Positions 1-7,285 of a stretch of DNA of 64,000 bases are shown here, one piece after another; within the stretch, counting starts at the first letter, position 1; each line of letters begins with the position of its first letter. The translations under genes were made by a program, and so were the position numbers. This DNA is from an uncultured Desulfobacterales bacterium (GTDB taxonomy: Bacteria > Desulfobacterota > Desulfobacteria > Desulfobacterales > SpSt-501), in NCBI GenBank assembly GCA_938048455.1, contig CALIUY010000016.1:140796-204795 (forward strand). Direction: 5' to 3'. The notes beneath the pieces were generated by a model. It had not been told where the DNA came from and ran no database searches. It worked only from the letters and a program-made list of their open reading frames with translations.

Positions 1-1361
1 TCCAGCGCGAGGGTCCAAGGCTCGCCGGGGTTCCGGGGCGCCTCCTTCACCCGCACCAGGACGACATCGCCCACTCCCAGCGCGGCACTCGGCGTCCGGA
101 TCTTCGCCGGAGCGACCTCGGGGTTGGGGCGGCGCGCCCAGTCCATGTCGGCGAGCGCGATCCGTCCCGTTTGGGCGCCCATGCGCACCGTCACCGTGCG
201 GGCGGCATCGTTCACCTGGACGACGACGGCTTCCTGAACGCTTCCCGGCAGGGGGGAAGCTCCCGGGCCGGCGGGTGCGGTTTCGCGCAGCAGCGCCTCC
301 AGCTCCGGCGGCGTCAGCCGGCGCAGGGGGCCCCGGTAGCCCTGACGCTTGTCGAGTTCCCGCAGCCCCCGGTTCAATTCCTCCTCGGCCGCCTTCTGCA
401 TCTCCAGGTTGATTGTCGTGTACACCTGCAGGCCTTGGGTGTAGAGCACATCGGCGCCGTAGCGGGCCTCGAGCGTCCGGCGCACGTGTTCCGTGAAATA
501 CGGGGCGGCCTCGAGGTAAGGGTTGCGTCGAGTCTTGAATTCGAGCGTCTCGGCAAGCGCCTCGGCGGCCTGGGACCGCGTGATCATGCCTTCTTCGACC
601 ATGCGGTTCAAGACGTAGACCTGGCGCATGCGCGCCTGCTCCGGGTTGCGCAACGGCGAGTACCGGGTGGGCGCCTGCGGCAGGCCGGCGAGCAGCGCGC
701 ACTCGGCCAACGTGAGCTCGCGCACGGATTTGCCGAAGTAGTTTTCGGCCGCCGCCTGCACCCCGTAGGCGCCGTGGCCGAGATAGATCTGGTTGAGGTA
801 AAGAAAGAGGATCTCCTCCTTGGTGAAGTCCTTTTCGATGCGATGACTGAGGATCATCTCCTTGATCTTGCGGACGTAGCTCTTCTCGGGGGTGAGCAGA
901 AAGGAGCGGGTCACCTGTTGCGTGATCGTGCTGCCCCCCTGGCGGATGCTGCCGGCCTGGAGATTTTTCAGTGCGGCCCGAAGGATGCCCCAGGGGTCGA
1001 CCCCGGGGTGCTGAAAGAAACGCGCGTCCTCGGCGGCGACGAAGGCCTGGATCAACAGCGGCGGAATCTCCTCCAGAGGAACGACGATCCGCCGCTCGCG
1101 GAAAAATTCGCCGATCACGCGGCCGTCGTCGGCATAGATGCGGCTGATGACCGGCGGCCGGTAGTCCTTGAGGCTGTGGATGCGCGGCAGATCCCGGCTC
1201 AAAATTTCGTAGGCCGCCCAGAGCAGGGCCGCCCCGATTCCGATGCCGACCAGCAGGACGACGAGCGCCGCCTTGAGCATACGCCGCAGCCATCCGCCCC
1301 GGCGTCGGGGGCGGCCCGTGCGGGGGACGGCGGAAGGGCTCGAAGGAGTGGGCGAAGCCAT
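1..1361 (-). CDS. mrcA: Class A penicillin-binding protein 1A (3' end beyond window)
   Basis: Bifunctional peptidoglycan synthase (GT51 glycosyltransferase plus transpeptidase), anchored in the inner membrane. Only the first ~453 residues are in the window, and this reading frame is missing from the ORF track because it has no stop here. I read a basic cytoplasmic N-terminus (MASPTPSSPS), a membrane segment at ~28-53 (MLKAALVVLLVGIGIGAALL), then the GT51 hallmarks EDARFFQHPG (catalytic Glu, ~110), RQGGSTITQQ (~140) and ENYFGKSVRELTLAECALLA. The last visible stretch (~385-453) fits the OB-like linker domain of PBP1A proteins. The transpeptidase motifs (SxxK, SxN, KTG) must lie outside the window. 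The gene is divergent from hisI across 168 bp. The family call is secure; whether it is 1A or 1B rests on the linker domain. Confidence 0.93.
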   Translation of the reverse strand, partial: MASPTPSSPSAVPRTGRPRRRGGWLRRMLKAALVVLLVGIGIGAALLWAAYEILSRDLPRIHSLKDYRPPVISRIYADDGRVIGEFFRERRIVVPLEEIPPLLIQAFVAAEDARFFQHPGVDPWGILRAALKNLQAGSIRQGGSTITQQVTRSFLLTPEKSYVRKIKEMILSHRIEKDFTKEEILFLYLNQIYLGHGAYGVQAAAENYFGKSVRELTLAECALLAGLPQAPTRYSPLRNPEQARMRQVYVLNRMVEEGMITRSQAAEALAETLEFKTRRNPYLEAAPYFTEHVRRTLEARYGADVLYTQGLQVYTTINLEMQKAAEEELNRGLRELDKRQGYRGPLRRLTPPELEALLRETAPAGPGASPLPGSVQEAVVVQVNDAARTVTVRMGAQTGRIALADMDWARRPNPEVAPAKIRTPSAALGVGDVVLVRVKEAPRNPGEPWTLAL

Positions 1362-1471
1362 GGTTGGATTCGGATGCTCGCTGCCGGAAAGGCACCCGGA
1401 GGAATCGGCGCAGGGTCTTCGATGTTGGCGTTTAGCCTAACACACACCGGCTCCCGTCAGCAATAAAGAGG

Positions 1472-1501
1472 TTGACTCTTCTGCTAAACTAAGACTATTT
1501 T
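1472..1501 (+). promoter_or_regulatory. Predicted sigma-70-type promoter of the hisI operon
   Basis: A TTGACT box at 1472-1477 is followed after 18 bp by TATTTT at 1496-1501, in the only AT-rich stretch of the gap between the PBP gene and hisI. A start near 1508 would leave a ~20-nt leader before the hisI GTG. This is a consensus match by eye only. Confidence 0.33.
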
Positions 1502-1529
1502 TGCAACTTTCAAATTCGAAGAGCAAGCC

Positions 1530-1907
1530 GTGATCCGACCGCATTTCGAAAAAATGGGCGGGCTGGTCCCCGTCGTCGTTCAGGACTGGCAAAGCGGCGA
1601 GGTTCTCATGCTCGCCTTCATGAACGCCGCTTCCTGGGAGGCGACCCTGCGCACGGGAGTGGCTACCTACTGGAGCCGCAGCCGCCGCGAACTCTGGATC
1701 AAGGGCCGGACTTCGGGGCGCATCCAGCGGGTGCGGGAAATCTTTCTCGACTGCGACGAAGACGCGGTGCTGCTGCGCGTGGAGCAGGTCGGGGACGCCG
1801 CCTGCCACACCGGCCGCCGCAGCTGTTTCCACAAGCAACTGGCCGGCGGTGAAATCCGGATCGTGGGCGAGCCGCTCTTCGATCCCCGGGAGGTTTACGG
1901 CACGTGA
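1530..1907 (+). CDS. hisI: Phosphoribosyl-AMP cyclohydrolase HisI
   Basis: Opens the purine ring of phosphoribosyl-AMP (third step of histidine biosynthesis); a cytosolic zinc enzyme. At 125 aa it has the usual length of the stand-alone cyclohydrolase, with no fused HisE pyrophosphatase domain. Family motifs are in order: LMLAFMN (~27), YWSRSR (~47), WIKGRTSG (~56), the metal-binding DCDEDA (~73) and CHTGRRSCF (~90), which carries the zinc cysteines. The start is GTG at 1530; an internal ATG at residue 9 is the alternative. The stop overlaps the hisG start by 4 nt, so translation of the two is probably coupled. hisE and the other his genes are not in the window. Confidence 0.95.
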   Translation: MIRPHFEKMGGLVPVVVQDWQSGEVLMLAFMNAASWEATLRTGVATYWSRSRRELWIKGRTSGRIQRVREIFLDCDEDAVLLRVEQVGDAACHTGRRSCFHKQLAGGEIRIVGEPLFDPREVYGT

Positions 1908-2779
1908 CATCCAAGCTCAAGCTCGGCATCCCCAAGGGGAGCCTGCAGGAGGCCACCCTCGCCCTGTTCCGGCGCTCGGGCTGGGTGATCAACGTCGGCA
2001 ACCGCAGCTATTTCCCCGAGATCAACGACGACGCCATCCAGTGCGCCATCTGCCGCGCGCAGGAAATGTCGCGCTACGTGGAGAGCGCCACCCTCGACGC
2101 CGGCCTGACCGGCAAGGACTGGATCGCCGAGAACCGCTCGAACGTTCACGTGGTCGCCGACCTCATCTACTCCAAGGTGAGCGCCCGCCCCGCCCGCTGG
2201 GTGGTCGCCGTGCCCTACGACGCACCCTACCGACGGCTCGAGGATCTCGCCGGCCGCAAAATCGCCACCGAGCTGGTCGATTACACCCGGCGCTACTTCG
2301 CCGAACGCGGCATTCCGGTGGCGATCGAGTTTTCCTGGGGAGCGACCGAGGCCAAGGTCGTCACCGGGCTGGCCGACGCCATCGTCGAGGTGACCGAAAC
2401 CGAGAGCACGATCAAGGCGCACGGTCTGCGCATCATCCACGAGATGATGCAGACGAACACCCAACTGATCGCCAACCACGAGGCGTGGCGCGACACCGAA
2501 AAGCGCCGCAAGATCGAGCAGATCGCGCTTCTCCTCCAGGGCGCCTTGCGCGGTGAGCGCATGGTGGGGCTGAAGATGAACGTCCCCGAAGCCAGCATGG
2601 AACGGGTGATCGCGCTGTTGCCCAGCCTGAAAGCGCCCACCGTGGCTCCGCTCTACCGCTCGGATTACTTCTCGGTCGAGATCATGGTGCAGCGGGATCT
2701 GGTGCGCGATCTCATTCCCCGGCTGCTCGAGCAGGGAGCCGAGGGCATCATCGAATACCCTCTCAACAAGGTGGTCTGA
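1904..2779 (+). CDS. hisG: ATP phosphoribosyltransferase HisG, long form
   Basis: Catalyses the first committed step of histidine synthesis (ATP + PRPP to phosphoribosyl-ATP). At 291 aa this is the long, self-sufficient form (HisG-L) with a C-terminal ACT-like regulatory domain, so no HisZ partner is needed. The N-terminus LKLGIPKGSLQEATLALF and the central segment GLADAIVEVTETESTIKAHG (PRPP-site region) are typical. The C-terminal ~75 residues (LKMNVPEASMERVIALLPSL to the end) fit the histidine-binding domain. The start is GTG at 1904, 10 nt behind a GGGAGG site and overlapping the hisI stop. In this family the enzyme is feedback-inhibited by histidine. Confidence 0.95.
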   Translation: MTSKLKLGIPKGSLQEATLALFRRSGWVINVGNRSYFPEINDDAIQCAICRAQEMSRYVESATLDAGLTGKDWIAENRSNVHVVADLIYSKVSARPARWVVAVPYDAPYRRLEDLAGRKIATELVDYTRRYFAERGIPVAIEFSWGATEAKVVTGLADAIVEVTETESTIKAHGLRIIHEMMQTNTQLIANHEAWRDTEKRRKIEQIALLLQGALRGERMVGLKMNVPEASMERVIALLPSLKAPTVAPLYRSDYFSVEIMVQRDLVRDLIPRLLEQGAEGIIEYPLNKVV

Positions 2780-2781
2780 CG

Positions 2782-3942
2782 ATGGTCTCGCAGCGCGCCC
2801 GGGAGCTGAGTTCCTTCCTCGTCATGGATGTGCTCGAGCGGGCGAAAGACATGGAGCGCCGAGGGATCCGGGTCATCCACCTGGAAGTCGGGGAGCCCGA
2901 TTTCGACGCCCCCGACTGCGTCAAGGCCGCCGCCTGCCGCGCCTTGGAGGAAGGCCACACCCACTACACGCACAGCCTGGGCAACCACGACCTGCGCGAG
3001 GCGATCGCCCGCCATCACCGGGCGGTTTACGGCGTCGAGGTCGATCCCGGCCAAATCCTCGTCACCTCCGGCTCTTCGCCCGCGATTCTGCTCGTCTTTT
3101 CGGCGTTGCTCGACCCCGGCGACGAGGTCATCCTCTCCGACCCCCACTACGCCTGCTATCCCAACTTCATCCGCTTCGTCCAGGGGGTGCCGGTCAAGGT
3201 CCCCGTTTACGAGGAAGAGGGGTTCCAGTTCCGCCCCGAGGCGGTCCGCGCGCGGATCACCCCGCGCACGCGCGCCATTTTCATCAACTCCCCCGCGAAC
3301 CCGACCGGAACGCTGCTCTCCGCGGCATGCCTCCGGGAACTCGCCGCGATCGCCGAAGGACCGCAGGGGCCCTGGATCGTCTCCGACGAGATCTACCACG
3401 GCCTCGTCTACAAGGGGGAGGAGCACAGCATTCTCGAATACACCCGCCGCGGCTTCGTCCTGAACGGCTTCTCCAAGCTTTACGCCATGACCGGCCTGCG
3501 GCTGGGCTACGTCATCGCCCCGCCCGAGATGGTACGGCCGATGCAGAAGCTGCAGCAGAATTTCTTCATTTCCGCCAACTCGATGGTGCAGCGTGCGGCG
3601 ATCGCCGCCCTGGAATGCGCCGGCGACGATGTCCGTCGCATGAAAGCCGTCTATGACGAGCGGCGCCGCTTCATGATCCGGCGTCTGCGCGAGATCGGCC
3701 TGGGGATCGCCGTCGAGCCGACCGGCGCTTTCTACGTCTTTGCCAACGCCCGCCGCTACCTGAAGGACTCCTACCGTCTGGCCTTCGACATCCTCGAGCA
3801 CGCCCATGTCGGTGTGGCTCCGGGGATCGATTTCGGCGAGCAGGGGGAGGGCTACCTGCGGTTCTCCTACGCCAACTCCCTGGAGAATATCCGCGAAGCC
3901 ATGGACCGGTTGGAAGCTTATTTCCGGGACCGTTTTTCCTGA
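2782..3942 (+). CDS. Class I/II PLP-dependent aminotransferase (AspC-like)
   Basis: A fold-type I aminotransferase of 386 aa that begins 2 nt after hisG. Visible signatures are INSPANPTGTLLS (PLP phosphate and substrate loop, ~172), SDEIYHGLVY (~201; Asp contacts the PLP pyridine nitrogen, Tyr the ring) and NGFSKLYAMTGLRLGY (~229), whose Lys forms the Schiff base. A closing Arg in the FSYANS region (~361) would bind the substrate carboxylate. The motif set matches the aspartate/alanine aminotransferase I-gamma group rather than HisC. Its position behind hisG still leaves open a role as histidinol-phosphate aminotransferase. The substrate cannot be fixed from sequence alone. Confidence 0.88.
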   Translation: MVSQRARELSSFLVMDVLERAKDMERRGIRVIHLEVGEPDFDAPDCVKAAACRALEEGHTHYTHSLGNHDLREAIARHHRAVYGVEVDPGQILVTSGSSPAILLVFSALLDPGDEVILSDPHYACYPNFIRFVQGVPVKVPVYEEEGFQFRPEAVRARITPRTRAIFINSPANPTGTLLSAACLRELAAIAEGPQGPWIVSDEIYHGLVYKGEEHSILEYTRRGFVLNGFSKLYAMTGLRLGYVIAPPEMVRPMQKLQQNFFISANSMVQRAAIAALECAGDDVRRMKAVYDERRRFMIRRLREIGLGIAVEPTGAFYVFANARRYLKDSYRLAFDILEHAHVGVAPGIDFGEQGEGYLRFSYANSLENIREAMDRLEAYFRDRFS

Positions 3943-3989
3943 ATTGCCCGCAACGGGATCCCCGCCGTCCGCCGGGATCGGAGGGGGAC

Positions 3990-4589
3990 GTGCTCATCAC
4001 CTCCGCCGAATTCGTGACCTCCGCCGCCCGCCTCGGTCAGTGCCCGCCGCCGGAGCTGCCGGAATTCGCTTTCGCCGGCCGCTCGAACGTCGGCAAATCG
4101 AGCCTGCTCAACACCTTGATGAACCGGCGGCGCCTGGCGCTGACCAGCGCCACCCCGGGAAAGACCCGGCTGATCAACTTCTTCCGGATCAACCGCCGCT
4201 ATCTTCTCGTCGATCTGCCCGGTTACGGCTATGCGCGCGTCGCCGAGAGCGAACGCCGCTCCTGGCGACCCATGGTCGAGAGCTACCTCGCCGGAAGGCA
4301 GACCCTTCGGGCGGTCGCCCTGCTGGTCGACATCCGGCGCACTCCGGGGCCGGAAGAGGAACTCCTCTTGCACTGGCTCGACCGCCGGAGCATCCCGGCC
4401 GTCGTGGTGGCGACCAAGACCGACAAGATCTCCCGCCGCGCCCAGGAAACGCGCCGCGCCCTCATCGCCGACGGCCTCGCGCTTTCCCCCGAAGAGGTGA
4501 TCCTGTTTTCGGCGAAGACCCGTCAGGGCCGCCAGGAACTCTGGCAGGCTCTGACCGGATACGCCGCTCCCGAAGACGAAAGGGCCTGA
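3990..4589 (+). CDS. engB: Ribosome biogenesis GTPase EngB/YsxC (YihA)
   Basis: An essential cytosolic GTPase that helps assemble the 50S subunit. At 199 aa it is the normal length. G1 is GRSNVGKSS (~30), switch I is TSATPGKTRLINFF (~53), G3 is LVDLPGYGYARV (~74), G4 is TKTDK (~133) and G5 is FSAKT (~170). The GTG start at 3990 is supported by a GGAGGGGG Shine-Dalgarno. It lies between the aminotransferase and era, 15 nt before the latter, so two ribosome-associated GTPases share the his transcript. Confidence 0.95.
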   Translation: MLITSAEFVTSAARLGQCPPPELPEFAFAGRSNVGKSSLLNTLMNRRRLALTSATPGKTRLINFFRINRRYLLVDLPGYGYARVAESERRSWRPMVESYLAGRQTLRAVALLVDIRRTPGPEEELLLHWLDRRSIPAVVVATKTDKISRRAQETRRALIADGLALSPEEVILFSAKTRQGRQELWQALTGYAAPEDERA

Positions 4590-4604
4590 GAGGATTTTTC
4601 GGCG

Positions 4605-5585
4605 ATGGACGATCCCCCGCGAACCCCTCCCGCCCCGCCGGCCTTCCGCTCCGGGATCGTGACCCTGGCCGGACCGCCCAACGCCGGCAAATCCACGCTT
4701 CTTAACCGCATCCTGGGCGAGAAACTCTCCATCTGCTCGCCCAAGCCGCAGACGACCCGTCATCGCCTCCTGGGCGTCTGCCACCGGCCCGGAGCGCAGA
4801 TCCTCTTTCTCGATACCCCTGGGGTGTTTCACGCCCGGGACCGCTTGAACCGTACCCTCGTCGAAACCGCCTGGGCGGCGGTCGCCGAGGCGGACGTTTT
4901 GCTGATCGTCCTGGATGCCGCGCGGCCGGCCTCCGCCTCGGAGCGCCTCCTCGCCGAGCGGCTCAAAACGATCGCGCGCCCCGTCGTGATCGCGCTCAAC
5001 AAGATCGATCTGCTGCCCGACAAGTCGGGCCTGCTGCCGCTGATCGAGCACTGGGCGGCGGAGGTTCGCGCCGCGACCCTCGTGCCGATCTCCGCGCTCG
5101 AAGGAACCCAGGTCGAGGAACTCCTCCAGGCGCTGAGCGCCGCCTTGCCCGAAGGCCCGCCCTATTTCCCCGAGGACGCCCTGACGGACGCCCCGCTGCG
5201 CTTCCTCGCCGCGGAATGGATCCGGGAGAAGATCTTCGCCTTCACCGGGGAGGAGATCCCCTACGCCGCGGCGGTGACAATCGAAACTTTCGAGGAGGCC
5301 CCGACGGGAAACCGCATCCGGATCGAGGCGATCATCCACCTCGAGCGGGAATCGCAAAAGGGAATCGTGATCGGCCGGGGCGGGGCGATGCTCAAGAAGA
5401 TCGGCACGGCGGCGCGGCTGGAGCTCGAGCGGCTCACGGGCAAGAAGGTTTTTCTCCGGCCGACCGTGCGTGTGGAGAGAAACTGGCGCAAAAACGAGCG
5501 CGCCATCCGCCGTTTCGGCTACGGCGCTCCCCCGGGCGATCCCTCGAGGGGTTTGCGCCCGCGGCAGACGATGAGCGGCGAATAA
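4605..5585 (+). CDS. era: GTPase Era
   Basis: A GTPase with a C-terminal KH domain that binds the 3' end of 16S rRNA and checks 30S maturation. It is 326 aa. Read in order: GPPNAGKSTLLNRILG (G1, ~24), SPKPQTTRHRLLG (switch I), FLDTPGVFHARD (G3), LNKIDLLP (G4) and PISALEG (G5). The KH domain (~205-300) holds IVIGRGGAMLKKIGTAAR, followed by FLRPTVRVERNWRKNE. About 15-20 residues of tail follow the KH domain. The last 67 nt overlap the end of the convergent methyltransferase gene. Confidence 0.96.
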   Translation: MDDPPRTPPAPPAFRSGIVTLAGPPNAGKSTLLNRILGEKLSICSPKPQTTRHRLLGVCHRPGAQILFLDTPGVFHARDRLNRTLVETAWAAVAEADVLLIVLDAARPASASERLLAERLKTIARPVVIALNKIDLLPDKSGLLPLIEHWAAEVRAATLVPISALEGTQVEELLQALSAALPEGPPYFPEDALTDAPLRFLAAEWIREKIFAFTGEEIPYAAAVTIETFEEAPTGNRIRIEAIIHLERESQKGIVIGRGGAMLKKIGTAARLELERLTGKKVFLRPTVRVERNWRKNERAIRRFGYGAPPGDPSRGLRPRQTMSGE

Positions 5586-6352
5586 GTGAACCGCCGCGGA
5601 TGCTCGAAAAATTCGTGGAACTCCGCCGCGAACTCGGCAAACCCGCCCTCATAGCCGGCAAACGAATACCCCGATCGCCGCGCGGCGACCTCCACCTTAC
5701 GGGTCCAGTTGAAGAGATCCGCCGGTCGGGCGCGGCCGTAGATGAGATGATGAGGGTAGAGGTGGACGCGGATCTCCTCGAAGCCCAGATCGTAGAGATG
5801 GGCGTAGAGGCGCCGGCCGGCGTAGGGATCGAAATCGGCCGTCTGCGCCAGATGATCCATCAGCGAAAAGAGCGTCCGCTCCAGCCGCGGCGGCATGCCG
5901 TGGTGGCTGAGGCAGTTGTGGTCCAGATCCGCCAGGCAGAGAATCCCGCCGGGGCGCAACGCCCTCGCCACATGGCGCACGATCTCGAAGGCCGAGCTGC
6001 GGTAGTGCTCGAGAACGAAGCGCATCCAGATGAAATCGAAGCGCCCCAGCTCTTCCAACGGACCGCGGATGTCGGCCGTCACGTAGCGGATGCCGGCGGC
6101 GGCGTAGTGCGCGCGGGCGTAATCGAGGCGCGCCGCCGAGCGGTCGACCGCGATCACTTCGCCCTTCTCGCCCACCAGCCGCTTCAAATGGAAAGAGGTC
6201 TTCCCCGGACCGCAGCCGAAATCCCCCAGCCGCATCCCCGGCCGCACCCCTCCCCAGCGGGCCTGACGGACCAATGCCCGCGGGTCGGTCTTGAGGTCCA
6301 GGCGCAGGGCCTCTTCCTCGCTCTCCATGAGGTAGCGCCCGGCGGAACTCAC
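5519..6352 (-). CDS. Class I SAM-dependent methyltransferase, substrate unknown
   Basis: 277 aa with a Rossmann-fold methyltransferase core. Motif I is LGDFGCGPGKTSFHLKRLV (~43), motif II ends in VIAVDRSAARLDYAR, and the later strands include DFIWMRFVLEHYRSS and ALRPGGILCLADLDHN. The C-terminal ~80 residues (LFNWTRKVEVAARRSGYSF onward) are probably a substrate-recognition part that I cannot assign. Its start overlaps the stop of the upstream PP-loop ATPase gene by 4 nt (6349-6352), so the two form one translational unit. Its 3' end overlaps era by 67 nt in the convergent direction. A nucleoside or tRNA modification role is suggested by the partner but not shown. Confidence 0.85.
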   Translation of the reverse strand: MSSAGRYLMESEEEALRLDLKTDPRALVRQARWGGVRPGMRLGDFGCGPGKTSFHLKRLVGEKGEVIAVDRSAARLDYARAHYAAAGIRYVTADIRGPLEELGRFDFIWMRFVLEHYRSSAFEIVRHVARALRPGGILCLADLDHNCLSHHGMPPRLERTLFSLMDHLAQTADFDPYAGRRLYAHLYDLGFEEIRVHLYPHHLIYGRARPADLFNWTRKVEVAARRSGYSFAGYEGGFAEFAAEFHEFFEHPRRFTYSPLIVCRGRKPLEGSPGGAP

Positions 6353-7182
6353 AGCAGGTTCCTCAGATAATCCTCCCGGCGCATCGCGGAGAACATCTCG
6401 GCCGGCGGCAGATCCAGGGCCTCCACGGCGAAAGCGCGCACTCGCTCGAAGTCAAAGGCGAGCCCCAGACGCTCGTAGAGCTCGGAGAGGCTGCGTTTGG
6501 GTCGGAAAGGCTTGAAGCGGCAGCTCGTCTGCAGGACGGGAATGGCCTCGCGGTCGAGCACCTCCCGAATCTGGGGATCGTTCCAGAAGATAAGGGGTTT
6601 GAAGACGCACATTCCGCCCGGAAGCCGCAGCAGCGGATAGAAGCGCTGGAAGGTCTCCTGGAAACGCTCCTCCACGGGTTTGTAGCGCACGACGCCTTCG
6701 TTGTCGGCAGCGGCGAACTTGGCGCTCAGCAGGTGTTCGAGGCTGGCGCTCACGAGATCCCAGAGGGAATAGCTCATGACGATCGTGAGCCGGTCGAGAT
6801 CCACGTTCTGCGCGCGGATGTAACCCAGGAGCGCCGCTTTTTTTTGGGCGTTGCAGACCCGGCACGGGCTCGTTCCCTCACGGCGGGCCTCTTCGAGACC
6901 AGCCTCCGCTTCGGAAATCTCGTGCCAGCGGATGGAAAGGCCGCGCGCGCTCCAGTAGCGGTCGAGCCGCTCGCGTTCCCCCGGGGGATAGACATGAAGC
7001 GGGAAAAGGGCGGCGTGGGTTTCGAAGACGAAGCCGAACTCGCGGGCCGCGTGCTCCAGAAAATGGAGCACCACCGAAGAATCGCGGCCGCCGGAATAGA
7101 ACATCATCACCCGCCGCCCGCTCAGGGCGGCAAGCTCGTCTTGCACCCGCGCGCAGAAACTCAGGTAGTCAAGGGCTTCCAT
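6349..7182 (-). CDS. PP-loop ATPase (adenine nucleotide alpha-hydrolase, TtcA/TilS-like)
   Basis: N-type ATP-pyrophosphatase family, whose members adenylate a substrate for thiolation or amidation. The first ATG in the track is 26 codons upstream, but ATG at 7182 is the better start because AAGGAA precedes it at good spacing and MEALDYLSFCARVQ begins the domain. That gives 277 aa. The PP-loop is MMFYSGGRDSSVVLHF (~27). SPCRVCNAQKKAALLGYI (~107) gives a CxxC pair like that of TtcA, and later single cysteines (GGMCVFKPL, QTSCRFKPF) could complete an Fe-S or thiol-relay site. It is co-translated with the downstream methyltransferase. Candidate roles are tRNA thiolation or modification of a small molecule. 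Confidence 0.82.
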   Translation of the reverse strand: MEALDYLSFCARVQDELAALSGRRVMMFYSGGRDSSVVLHFLEHAAREFGFVFETHAALFPLHVYPPGERERLDRYWSARGLSIRWHEISEAEAGLEEARREGTSPCRVCNAQKKAALLGYIRAQNVDLDRLTIVMSYSLWDLVSASLEHLLSAKFAAADNEGVVRYKPVEERFQETFQRFYPLLRLPGGMCVFKPLIFWNDPQIREVLDREAIPVLQTSCRFKPFRPKRSLSELYERLGLAFDFERVRAFAVEALDLPPAEMFSAMRREDYLRNLL

Positions 7183-7285
7183 CGGGGCAGATTCCTTAAT
7201 CCTCGAATCCTTGCGCACCCCTCGAGCTCCGCAGCGGAGGAGGGGAACGCCCCCGGCCATCTCCCCCCGGAGCGACGGGTATCGA

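Noticed and set aside
171-1466. 431-aa plus-strand ORF at the window start
   Set aside because: Antisense shadow of the penicillin-binding protein, whose GT51 motifs are unmistakable on the minus strand.
2782-3942. Aminotransferase as HisC
   Set aside because: Motifs fit the AspC/I-gamma group better; the position in the his operon alone does not decide the substrate, so no his symbol was given.
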